Below, piece after piece: positions 1 through 6,253 of a stretch of DNA of 15,634 nucleotides. The DNA comes from Prevotellaceae bacterium (GTDB taxonomy: Bacteria > Bacteroidota > Bacteroidia > Bacteroidales > UBA932). Position numbers and translations under genes: made by a program. The notes below the pieces were generated by a model. It was not told the origin of the DNA, did not search any database, and was given only the letters and a program-made list of their open reading frames with translations. The stretch lies in the NCBI GenBank assembly GCA_031254635.1, contig JAIRUB010000113.1:1-15634 (forward strand), read 5' to 3'. The first letter of the stretch is position 1. Each line of letters begins with the position of its first letter.

Positions 1-2
1 TG

Positions 3-125
3 CAGACGAACTACGGCAAAACCCTTCCTTTCAGTCAGGAGATGCAGGGCACAGCCGAAATAGTTACCGAGGACTTACGGCTGTTGGACAGGTTCCTGCA
101 GCCGATAAGGGCGATGATGAAATAA
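3..125 (+). CDS. HlyD-family secretion (membrane fusion) protein, C-terminal end
   Basis: Only the last 40 residues are in the window; the gene starts upstream of base 1. The reading frame ends at TAA 123-125. The visible tail contains GKTLPFSQEMQGTAEI followed by TEDLRLLDR and a basic end. This resembles the C-terminus of Bacteroidota HlyD-type periplasmic adaptor proteins of peptide/bacteriocin exporters, where a 'QGTAEI.TEDLRL' stretch precedes the stop. Such proteins bridge an inner-membrane ABC or RND pump to a TolC-like outer-membrane channel. The family call rests on this short stretch from memory, and the partner genes lie outside the window. It could be another membrane-fusion subfamily. 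It runs opposite to the cysS block that follows and is not in its operon. Confidence 0.55.
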   Translation, partial: QTNYGKTLPFSQEMQGTAEIVTEDLRLLDRFLQPIRAMMK

Positions 126-248
126 TTACGAATTACGAGAGAAAATAGGGGGAGATAGGAGAAAGGGAGGAAATAGTGTTACGCCGGAAGATATAGAAGA
201 TTGTGAAGAAAAATTAATAACATTAAGGAGTTGGTGATGTGCAACAAT
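126..248. other. Short intergenic stretch, no gene seen
   Basis: This 123-base stretch lies between the converging ends of the HlyD-like gene and cysS. It begins with a near-tandem ATTACGA ATTACGA at about 125-138, followed by a purine-rich run rich in GGGA and AGGA (139-172). No start codon opens a convincing coding frame, and no clear stem plus T-run terminator is visible on either strand. The ATTACGA repeats look like the low-complexity intergenic repeats seen elsewhere in this window. Confidence 0.4.
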
Positions 249-1721
249 TCAGGCCAGCATCCAGGTACTGCCTTCTTTGGTGTCTTTGACTACAATGCCG
301 AGCTGCTGCAAGTCATTACGAATTTTATCGCCGGCAGCAAAATCTTTATCTGCTTTGGCTTTGTTACGCGATTCCAACACCATTTGCACCAAGCCATCAA
401 GTAAAGCAGTATTGACGCTTTGTTGCTGCTCATCAACAATACCCAGTGCATCAAAGATGATGCCGGAAAATAATGATTTTAAAGTCTCAATGTCGGCGGT
501 AGTCAGCGTATCTTTTTTATCATTGGTCGAATTAATCATCCGTACCGCTTCCTGCAAATGAGCAAGGGCAAGAGCAGTATTCAAGTCATCACTCAAAGCT
601 TCGTAACATTTTTCTACAATGGTGGTAATTTCTTTGCTACGGGTTGAAACAGTCGACGGTGTAAGTTTGTTCAAGGTATGTACGGCCTCCAAGATACGTT
701 TCAATACTTTCTCGGCAGCTTGCATGGCTTCATTGCTAAAATCGAGCGTACTGCTATAGTGCGCCTGAAGCATGAAGAAGCGAACAGTCATTGGCGTGTA
801 AGCCTGCGCCAGCAATTGGTGCATGCCGGTGAACATTTCTTCGAGGGTAATAAAATTTCCCAAAGATTTGCTCATTTTTTGGCCGCTATTAGTAATCATA
901 TTATTGTGCATCCAATAACGGGCAGTTTCGTGGCCTTGCACAGCAACGCTTTGCGCAATTTCGCACTCATGGTGGGGAAACAACAAGTCCATGCCGCCGC
1001 CGTGAATATCGAAAGTTTCGCCAAGGTACTTAGTACTCATAGCCGAGCATTCGAGGTGCCAGCCCGGAAAGCCGTCGCTCCAGGGCGAAGGCCAGCGCAT
1101 AATATGTTCGGACGAGGCCTTTTTCCACAAGGCAAAATCAAATGAATTACGTTTATCGTCTTGCCCATCGAGCTTGCGGGTATTGGCTTGTTGTTCGTCA
1201 ATCACACGTCCCGACAACTTACCGTAAGTATATGTTTGGTTATATTTTTCGACGTCGAAATACACTGAGCCATTGACTTCGTAAGCATAGCCGCATTCGA
1301 TAATTTTTTTTATCAGTTCTATTTGCTCAATAACATGTCCTGACGCGTGCGGTTCAATATTGGGCGACAGCACATTTAGGGTGCGCATAAAATCATGGTA
1401 GCGATTAGTATAATACTGCACCACTTCCATCGGTTCCAATTGTTCGAGGCGGGCTTTTTTAGCAATCTTGTCATCGCCACTGTCGGCGTCATTTTCAAGG
1501 TGTCCTACATCGGTAATGTTACGCACGTAGCGCACCTTATAGCCTATATGGCGTAGGTAGCGTGTCAGCACATCGAAGGTAATGGCCGAACGGGCATGTC
1601 CCAAATGCGGGTCACCGTAAACAGTTGGACCGCAGACATACAGGCCCACATGACCGTCAACCAAAGGCTCGAACAATGCTTTCTTACGGGAAAGCGTATT
1701 ATAAATGTAAAATGGTCTCAT
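249..1721 (-). CDS. cysS: Cysteinyl-tRNA synthetase
   Basis: Class I aminoacyl-tRNA synthetase that charges tRNA-Cys with cysteine using ATP; cytoplasmic and essential. The 490-residue product is full length for the family. The 'HIGH' motif is H39-L-G-H42, preceded by CGPTVYG, whose C30 is a zinc ligand. Further zinc ligands lie in HLECSAMS and in the HGGGMDLLFPHHECE segment (about 241-256). The KMSKS loop is K282-S286 (GQKMSKSLGN). The tail is the usual DALR-type helical anticodon-binding region. The ATG at 1719-1721 begins MRPFYIYNT, the normal N-terminus. Its ATGA overlaps the stop of the upstream symporter by four bases, suggesting translational coupling. A TATCTTTG -7 element just upstream (1739-1746) suggests it also has its own promoter. 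Confidence 0.98.
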   Translation of the reverse strand: MRPFYIYNTLSRKKALFEPLVDGHVGLYVCGPTVYGDPHLGHARSAITFDVLTRYLRHIGYKVRYVRNITDVGHLENDADSGDDKIAKKARLEQLEPMEVVQYYTNRYHDFMRTLNVLSPNIEPHASGHVIEQIELIKKIIECGYAYEVNGSVYFDVEKYNQTYTYGKLSGRVIDEQQANTRKLDGQDDKRNSFDFALWKKASSEHIMRWPSPWSDGFPGWHLECSAMSTKYLGETFDIHGGGMDLLFPHHECEIAQSVAVQGHETARYWMHNNMITNSGQKMSKSLGNFITLEEMFTGMHQLLAQAYTPMTVRFFMLQAHYSSTLDFSNEAMQAAEKVLKRILEAVHTLNKLTPSTVSTRSKEITTIVEKCYEALSDDLNTALALAHLQEAVRMINSTNDKKDTLTTADIETLKSLFSGIIFDALGIVDEQQQSVNTALLDGLVQMVLESRNKAKADKDFAAGDKIRNDLQQLGIVVKDTKEGSTWMLA

Positions 1722-3241
1722 ACTTTTATAGTATTTTGCAAAGATAGAAAAAGTTTAATGATTTTTTGTAATTTTGCACAAAATACGCACCTTCTTACCT
1801 TATCCTTTTCCCGGCAAAGGTACATACCAATATATGTCAAAGTTCCATTTACGATGAGTAAGGTGAAGCCAAATCCGAAAGCGAGATAGCGTGTGCAAGC
1901 GAGGTCAAGCAAAAAACACAGCACCGGAGAGGCAATAGCTATTATCGGCATATATTTGTCGCGCACCTGATATTTGGTAAGTATTCCGAAGAAGAAGAAC
2001 CCCAGTAAGGGGCCGTAGGTATAGCTCGCTACAGTATATACTAAGTTAATGATAGCATCGTTTTTTACGGCATTATAAAAAATAATTAATAGCAGGAATA
2101 CCAAAGCGAATGAAAGGTGTATGGAATAACGTACTTTTTTCTTCTTTTTTTCCGTCCACGCTGTTTTCTTCTCTAAGCCAACAATGTCGATACAGAAAGA
2201 AGTAGTAAGTGAGGTGAGCGCTCCGTCAGCACTGGGATAGGCAGCAGAAATAAGCCCGATGATGAAAACTAATCCGGCAACACTACCCAAATGTTGAAGA
2301 GCTACGGTAGGAAAAATAAGATCGGTGTCGGAAAATTGCAGGCCTTTTTGTTGAACGTAAATAGCCAATACTGCGCCTAAGGACAGGAAGAGGAAGTTAA
2401 CCACTACAATGATGCTGCTGAAGGTAAACATGTTTTTTTGTGCATCTTTCAGGTTACGGCAACTCAAATTTTTTTGCATCATCTCTTGGTCGAGGCCTGT
2501 CATAGCTACGCATACAAACACCCCGCTCAGGAATTGTTTGAGGAAGTGTGTCTTCGACGACCAGTCGGTGTTCAGCCATTTCATATAGCCACTATTACTG
2601 AGTTGCGACACCATTTCCGAAAAATCCCATCCCATTTCCTTACTTATGGTTATAATACAATATACAACGGCCAAAAGCATGAAAGTGGTTTGCAGCGTGT
2701 CGGTCCACACAATAGTCTTAATGCCGCCCTCAAAGGTATAGAGAATGATGAGCAGTACAAAAATAAGTCCGGCCACCCAAAAGGGTATCCCAAATTGTCT
2801 CAAAATAAATGTATGAAGAACGCTTACCACAAGAAACATACGAAGCGTGGCGCCCAGCGTGCGCGATAAGATGAAGAAAGAAGCTCCCGATTTATAGGTG
2901 AAAAAGCCAAAACGCCTTTCGAGATAACCATATATAGAGGTAAGCTGCATGCGGTAATACAGCGGCAGTAGTACGGTGGCGATAATGATGTATCCGGCGA
3001 AAAACCCCAACACCATCGGTAGGTAGTAAAACGCTTGTGTTTGTACATTCCCCGGAACAGACATAAAGGTTACGCCTGACAAGGACGCGCCAATCATTCC
3101 GTAGGCTACCACAAACCACGGAGAACGGCGGTTGCCGATAAAATACGTATCATTATTGGCACGCCTTGAAGTAGCCCAGGTTACTGTGAAAATTACTAAG
3201 GTGTAAGCGATGAAGACGATGGCAAGAAGTGAAGAAGACAT
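1718..3241 (-). CDS. Sodium:solute symporter (SSS/SLC5 family)
   Basis: Inner-membrane permease with about 13 hydrophobic segments across 507 residues, expected to drive solute uptake with the sodium gradient. Family signatures are ASLSGVTFMSVPG in the first core helix (about residues 51-63), the YLERRFG segment after the third helix, and the sodium-site helix SAAYPSADGALTSL (starting near residue 331). The substrate cannot be read from the sequence. The kinase gene just upstream on the same strand suggests an amino sugar or other sugar, which is an inference. The last ~24 residues (after about residue 483, RRCVFCAKLQ...) are basic and poorly family-like. They are translated from DNA that looks like the cysS promoter region, so the ancestral stop was probably further upstream. 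The start is ATG at 3239-3241. Confidence 0.92.
   Translation of the reverse strand: MSSSLLAIVFIAYTLVIFTVTWATSRRANNDTYFIGNRRSPWFVVAYGMIGASLSGVTFMSVPGNVQTQAFYYLPMVLGFFAGYIIIATVLLPLYYRMQLTSIYGYLERRFGFFTYKSGASFFILSRTLGATLRMFLVVSVLHTFILRQFGIPFWVAGLIFVLLIILYTFEGGIKTIVWTDTLQTTFMLLAVVYCIITISKEMGWDFSEMVSQLSNSGYMKWLNTDWSSKTHFLKQFLSGVFVCVAMTGLDQEMMQKNLSCRNLKDAQKNMFTFSSIIVVVNFLFLSLGAVLAIYVQQKGLQFSDTDLIFPTVALQHLGSVAGLVFIIGLISAAYPSADGALTSLTTSFCIDIVGLEKKTAWTEKKKKKVRYSIHLSFALVFLLLIIFYNAVKNDAIINLVYTVASYTYGPLLGFFFFGILTKYQVRDKYMPIIAIASPVLCFLLDLACTRYLAFGFGFTLLIVNGTLTYIGMYLCREKDKVRRCVFCAKLQKIIKLFLSLQNTIKV
1739..1746 (-). promoter_or_regulatory. Candidate -7 element for cysS
   Basis: Read on the minus strand this is TATCTTTG, a perfect match to the Bacteroidota -7 consensus TAnnTTTG, 17 bases before the cysS ATG. 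No TTG is correctly spaced for a -33 element (the nearest, at 1779-1782, is 32 bases away), so only half of the promoter is recognisable. It lies inside the last codons of the symporter. Confidence 0.5.
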
Positions 3242-3337
3242 GGTTATTGTTTAGCTGTTTAATCAGTATCGGGTATCAAGTATCAGGATATGCGATGTGC
3301 GATTATGCAAATTCTTATTCTTTCACCCTTTACCTGT
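3242..3337. other. Intergenic region carrying one copy of a dispersed repeat
   Basis: This 96-base gap lies between the kinase stop and the symporter start, both on the minus strand. It contains a repeat copy at 3272-3301 and otherwise AT-rich sequence. No TAnnTTTG element was found upstream of the symporter on the minus strand. The symporter may therefore be read through from rpsP-rimM-kinase, or it may use a promoter I cannot recognise. Confidence 0.5.
3272..3301 (+). repeat. Dispersed intergenic repeat, copy A
   Basis: The first 21 bases (3272-3292, starting GGTATCAAGTATCAGG) are identical to the reverse complement of 14824-14844 near the other end of the window. Both copies then continue into a GCGATG-containing tail (GCGATGTGCG here). 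The sequence contains an internal near-tandem GTATCAa-GTATCAg. It lies in the 3242-3337 gap. Confidence 0.8.
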
Positions 3338-4171
3338 TCAATTGTTATTATGGTAACATATCAATCCCTGCAGGGCATTTTTTTCTACTTTGCCGATAGT
3401 AATCTGGTGTTGTGCTGCTGTTGCAGTAATATTCTCTTTAAAATAAAAAGCTACAGATCCTAATAAATGCAAAGGATAGCGGGTATAATCATAGTGTATA
3501 ATATTATATGTAAAGAATTGACCGAAACTTGTAGTTAGCAGTTCGTGAATATAACTATGTGCTTGTTGTTCGTGCAGGAATTTAGCAAAAGATGCCAAAA
3601 AACGATTGGGGAAGATCTTCCTGTAAACTTGTTCTAAGATATCATCTTTAGACAATTGATAGTAGTCGGTAAAAGCTTGGTGCAAGTCTGCGGGCAGCCT
3701 GCGTTTCAAATAGTCGGCCACCAATCGTTTGCCCAAGGCTGCGCCGCTGCCTTCGTCGCCGAGGATGAAGCCGCAGGGAGGAACTGTGTCGGCAATAGTT
3801 GTCCCATCGTAGAAACAAGAATTTGAACCTGTGCCGAGAATGCCAACTATGCCCGGTTCATGTTGGCACAGTGCACGAGCAGCACCCAATAAGTCAGTAT
3901 AAACTTCGGCTGTAGTTTCGGGAAACACTTTTTGAAAACATTGACACAGGAAATCCGACATACTTATAGATACAACACCGGATCCGTAGAAATAGATGTG
4001 GTTTATTTTTCCGTCGATTTGTGACGATAAAACGCGCAATTCATCCTGTATTTGCGGAGCCTCCATATAAAACGGATTAATCCCCGAAGTGAACAACTGC
4101 TGCACACACTCATTGCCTTTAGTTATACACCAGGCTGTTTTGGTGGAACCACTATCGGCTATCAGGTTCAT
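3338..4171 (-). CDS. BadF/BadG-type ATPase, N-acetylglucosamine-kinase-like
   Basis: ASKHA-fold sugar kinase-like protein of 277 residues, about the usual length for the Bacteroidota family. The phosphate-1 loop is DSGSTKTAW at the N-terminus (residues 6-14). The phosphate-2 region is GILGTGSNSCFYDG near residues 109-122. A GFILGDEGSGAALGK motif follows, typical of BadF/N-acetylglucosamine kinases. The likely reaction is ATP-dependent phosphorylation of an amino sugar such as GlcNAc recovered from cell wall or host glycans; the exact substrate is not visible. The start ATG (4169-4171) overlaps the rimM stop as ATGA, so translation is likely coupled. A membrane symporter follows 96 bases downstream on the same strand, which could supply the substrate (inference). 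Confidence 0.85.
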   Translation of the reverse strand: MNLIADSGSTKTAWCITKGNECVQQLFTSGINPFYMEAPQIQDELRVLSSQIDGKINHIYFYGSGVVSISMSDFLCQCFQKVFPETTAEVYTDLLGAARALCQHEPGIVGILGTGSNSCFYDGTTIADTVPPCGFILGDEGSGAALGKRLVADYLKRRLPADLHQAFTDYYQLSKDDILEQVYRKIFPNRFLASFAKFLHEQQAHSYIHELLTTSFGQFFTYNIIHYDYTRYPLHLLGSVAFYFKENITATAAQHQITIGKVEKNALQGLICYHNNN

Positions 4172-4719
4172 GATGGCTGGTTTAAATTGATTAGTCCTTC
4201 GGGAAGCCGCGTAGTGATGATTTTATTTTTATGATTAATCTTTACTATAAATTCCCCCTGACAAGGAATGATGATTTTACTATTGCCATTGCTAATCGAA
4301 AGACAGGGGTTCTTGGGAATGTCCATAAATTCCACCACTATGCCGATATCCCCTGCCGCCTCATCTTTCACCACATAATCAATTAACAGTTGACTGCCGA
4401 CTGCCGACTGCTTACTGCCCGTCATTGCGAGCGGAGCGAAGCAATCCTGCCGACTAAACACCATCTTTCCTGTTAATTCTTCAGCCAACACCATGCTTTC
4501 CACATCATCAAAAATGACTATGGCGCGGTTATTGCCGCGGGTTTCAAAACTTTTAAAAAAGAAAGGAACCGGACATCCGTCAATTGTGATAAATACCGGT
4601 TCCGATAAGTTGATTTCTTCGGGCGCTTCGGAAAATAATTTAATAATTAATTCGCCGTTCGCTCCAAATGTTTTGTGTACATTGGCAAAGGGCGCTAATG
4701 GTATGGAGTCCTTGCCCAT
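4168..4719 (-). CDS. rimM: 16S rRNA processing / 30S maturation factor RimM
   Basis: RimM binds the 30S head near S19 and promotes 16S rRNA maturation. Its place directly after rpsP (8 bases from the rpsP stop, no Shine-Dalgarno) is the conserved arrangement. The product has 183 residues. The N-terminal RimM domain (about 5-85) includes KTFGANGELIIKLF and a VPFFFKSF strand. The C-terminal PRC-barrel-like domain (about 111-178) includes GDIGIVVEF, KIIIPCQGEFI and the ending ITTRLPEGLI. Between them, residues 91-110 (QDCFAPLAMT then GSKQSAVGSQ) do not look like RimM. They are the translation of a dispersed non-coding repeat in the same DNA (4390-4449). Total length is near normal, so the repeat may have replaced the native interdomain linker. 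Divergence of the N-terminus makes this call slightly less certain than its neighbours. Confidence 0.9.
   Translation of the reverse strand: MGKDSIPLAPFANVHKTFGANGELIIKLFSEAPEEINLSEPVFITIDGCPVPFFFKSFETRGNNRAIVIFDDVESMVLAEELTGKMVFSRQDCFAPLAMTGSKQSAVGSQLLIDYVVKDEAAGDIGIVVEFMDIPKNPCLSISNGNSKIIIPCQGEFIVKINHKNKIITTRLPEGLINLNQPS
4390..4449. repeat. Intergenic-type repeat embedded in rimM
   Basis: On the plus strand this holds a 7-base tandem GACTGCC GACTGCC GACTG (4392-4410). It is followed by a palindrome-like unit CATTGCGAGCGGAGCGAAG ending in CAATC (4423-4446), with ATTGC/GCAAT arms at 4424-4428 and 4441-4445. Sequences of the 'cattgcgag...gcgaagcaatc' type are widespread dispersed repeats in many bacterial genomes and are normally intergenic (established knowledge, from memory). 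Here the unit is in frame in rimM on the minus strand and encodes residues 91-110 without a stop. Confidence 0.75.
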
Positions 4720-4727
4720 AGCTGTGG

Positions 4728-5348
4728 TTATTCTGCTGCGGGAACTTCAGCAGGAGTTTCAGCAACGGGAATTTCGATAGGAACTTCGACAGCAGGAGCC
4801 TCAACGGGTGCTTCAGTAGCAAGAGTTTCGACAGCGGCAGCTTCAGCGGCTTCGGCAGCAGCCTTGGCTTTTGCTTCTTTTGCAGCTAATTCACCCTTCT
4901 TTTGAGCAATGGCAGCAGCCATAGTTTCTTTCACCTTAGCTTCGGCTTCCAAATTGACTTTTGCTGCATTACGGCTCGATTGGGCTAATTCACTGCGTTT
5001 TGATTGTACCTTTCCCTCTTTTTCCTGCATCCAGGCTGCCCATTTTTCGTTGGCAACTTCTTCGGTCAAGGCGCCTTTCTTAACGCCTTCTAATAAATGT
5101 TTTTTCAACAACACGCCCTTGTACGATAAAATACGACGACAGGTATCGGTTGGTTGAGCGCCTTTCAACATCCAGTCTAAGGCTTTTTCACCGTCAATTT
5201 CAATAACGGCAGGGTTGGTGTTAGGGTTGTAGGTACCGATACGCTCAATAAAGCGACCATCGCGCGGAGCGCGGCTATCGGCTACAACAATGTGAAAATA
5301 GGCGTAATCTTTTTTCCCATGACGGGCTAAACGAATTTTTACTGACAT
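4728..5348 (-). CDS. rpsP: 30S ribosomal protein S16 with long C-terminal extension
   Basis: Structural protein of the small ribosomal subunit that stabilises 16S rRNA folding. Residues 1 to about 82 are the canonical S16 fold (MSVKIRLARHGKKDYAYFHI, then VADSRAPRDGRFIERIGTYNP). The product is 206 residues, against 80-90 in most bacteria. Bacteroidota S16 proteins commonly carry an extension; here it has two parts. A Lys/Ala/Glu-rich, probably helical segment covers about 85-172. A Pro/Ala/Val/Glu-rich, probably disordered tail covers about 173-206 (APVEAPAVEVP...). First gene of the minus-strand block; rimM follows after 8 bases. A TTG-N19-TACCTTTG promoter lies upstream with a leader of roughly 55 bases containing a hairpin. 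Confidence 0.98.
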   Translation of the reverse strand: MSVKIRLARHGKKDYAYFHIVVADSRAPRDGRFIERIGTYNPNTNPAVIEIDGEKALDWMLKGAQPTDTCRRILSYKGVLLKKHLLEGVKKGALTEEVANEKWAAWMQEKEGKVQSKRSELAQSSRNAAKVNLEAEAKVKETMAAAIAQKKGELAAKEAKAKAAAEAAEAAAVETLATEAPVEAPAVEVPIEIPVAETPAEVPAAE

Positions 5349-5383
5349 ATATGTTTATTTAAGTTAATATTTAAATTCAACTT

Positions 5384-5404
5384 CCTTATCTTCTCGAGAA
5401 AAGG
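5384..5404 (-). promoter_or_regulatory. Hairpin at the 5' end of the predicted rpsP leader
   Basis: The minus-strand RNA here can form a stem of eight positions with one mismatch (CCTTTTCT pairing with AGATAAGG) around a CGAGA loop. The DNA also contains a perfect 10-base palindrome TTCTCGAGAA (5391-5400). It lies immediately downstream of the predicted -7 box (5409-5416), so the transcript would begin with or just before it. The role is unknown. Possibilities are mRNA stabilisation or autogenous control by S16. Confidence 0.4.
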
Positions 5405-5408
5405 TGTG

Positions 5409-5438
5409 CAAAGGTATGGATTTTTCCTGAATTTGCAA
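5409..5438 (-). promoter_or_regulatory. Promoter of rpsP-rimM-kinase operon
   Basis: On the minus strand, TTG (5436-5438) is followed after 19 bases by TACCTTTG (5409-5416). This matches the Bacteroidota -33/-7 pattern TTG-N19-21-TAnnTTTG. The inferred transcript start is near 5402, which leaves a leader of about 55 bases before the rpsP ATG. Confidence 0.75.
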
Positions 5439-5466
5439 TATTTTTCATTTTTTTTTACTACATTTG
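5433..5466 (+). promoter_or_regulatory. Promoter of the TPR-protein gene
   Basis: TACATTTG at 5459-5466 matches the Bacteroidota -7 consensus, with TTG at 5433-5435 as candidate -33 element. The spacing of 23 bases is slightly long. The -7 box ends 25 bases before the ATG. The -33 elements of this promoter and the divergent rpsP promoter abut in the hexamer TTGCAA. Confidence 0.6.
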
Positions 5467-5491
5467 CGGCAATTTTAAATTAAGGTATATT

Positions 5492-6217
5492 ATGCGTGCT
5501 TTTTATGTATTTGTTATTCAGTTATTTGTGTTTTTTACTTGTCCGGCTATAGCCCAAAACCAACAGGCAGAAGAGGATGCAAAGACAGGTGATTTGCGCT
5601 TATTTCAAAATCGTTATCAGGAAGCTGTTGCAGCTTACAATAAGGCTATTGAAAGAGATAGCCGCCTTTGGAAGGCCTATTTGGGCAGAGGAGAGGCTTA
5701 CACAAAATTGGGTGATCACACCCGCGCTATCAGCGACTACACACGGGTGATTACCCTCTTGCCCAAGCACACGGATGCTTATTATCGCCGCGCGACTTTA
5801 TATATGGAACGTAACGAATTTACGGAGGCTGTAGCTGATTATTCGATGGTGCTCGCTTTAGATTCTAATTATGCCAAGGCTTATATGCAGCGTGGAATGG
5901 CGTATCACAAGTTGCAGGAATATGCCGAGGCGGTAGATAATTTTTCAAAGGCCATAGCTATTGATTATTATTTATCCGACGCTTATTATCATCGGGCAGT
6001 GTCCAAGTTGTCATTGCATAATCCTAAAGATGCTGTGGCCGACTTTTCTTTGGCTATTCAAATCCTGCCCGCGGCTGCCAATTATTATAAAGAACGAGGT
6101 ATAACTTACTATATGCTTGGAGATTGGAAATTAGCCGAAGCTGATATGAATAAAGCTATGGAGTTGGATGCTGAACTTACGCCTTCAGTGGAAGCTATTA
6201 AAAAAATGTTCCGTTAA
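5492..6217 (+). CDS. Secreted tetratricopeptide-repeat protein
   Basis: 241-residue protein with a signal peptide: MRAFYVFVIQLFVFFTC, then PAIA with probable cleavage before QNQQ (near residue 21). The mature part is almost wholly made of about six TPR units of 34 residues, for example YQEAVAAYNKAIERDSRLWKA, AYYRRATLYMERNEFTEAV and AYMQRGMAYHKLQEYAEAV. TPR arrays form a helical groove that binds proteins or peptides, so this is probably a periplasmic scaffold or assembly factor. The partner cannot be inferred. No catalytic domain is present. It has its own promoter and may be cotranscribed with the flavoprotein 36 bases downstream, for which no separate -7 element was found. Confidence 0.85.
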   Translation: MRAFYVFVIQLFVFFTCPAIAQNQQAEEDAKTGDLRLFQNRYQEAVAAYNKAIERDSRLWKAYLGRGEAYTKLGDHTRAISDYTRVITLLPKHTDAYYRRATLYMERNEFTEAVADYSMVLALDSNYAKAYMQRGMAYHKLQEYAEAVDNFSKAIAIDYYLSDAYYHRAVSKLSLHNPKDAVADFSLAIQILPAAANYYKERGITYYMLGDWKLAEADMNKAMELDAELTPSVEAIKKMFR

Positions 6218-6253
6218 AAAATTTTTATAAAAAACTTAAAACCAATATTGATA

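Noticed and set aside
139..238. Small gene in the purine-rich gap before cysS (frame ending TGA near 236-238)
   Set aside because: The frame has no ATG, GTG or TTG start that leaves a meaningful peptide, and the product is unlike known proteins.
678..1145. Open frame of 155 residues on the plus strand opposite cysS
   Set aside because: It lies wholly antisense to a full-length synthetase, has no family resemblance and no promoter or ribosome-binding context.
6248..6253. TTG start for the NfnS/SudB-like gene
   Set aside because: The ATG two codons downstream gives the family-typical N-terminus, and nothing upstream favours TTG.
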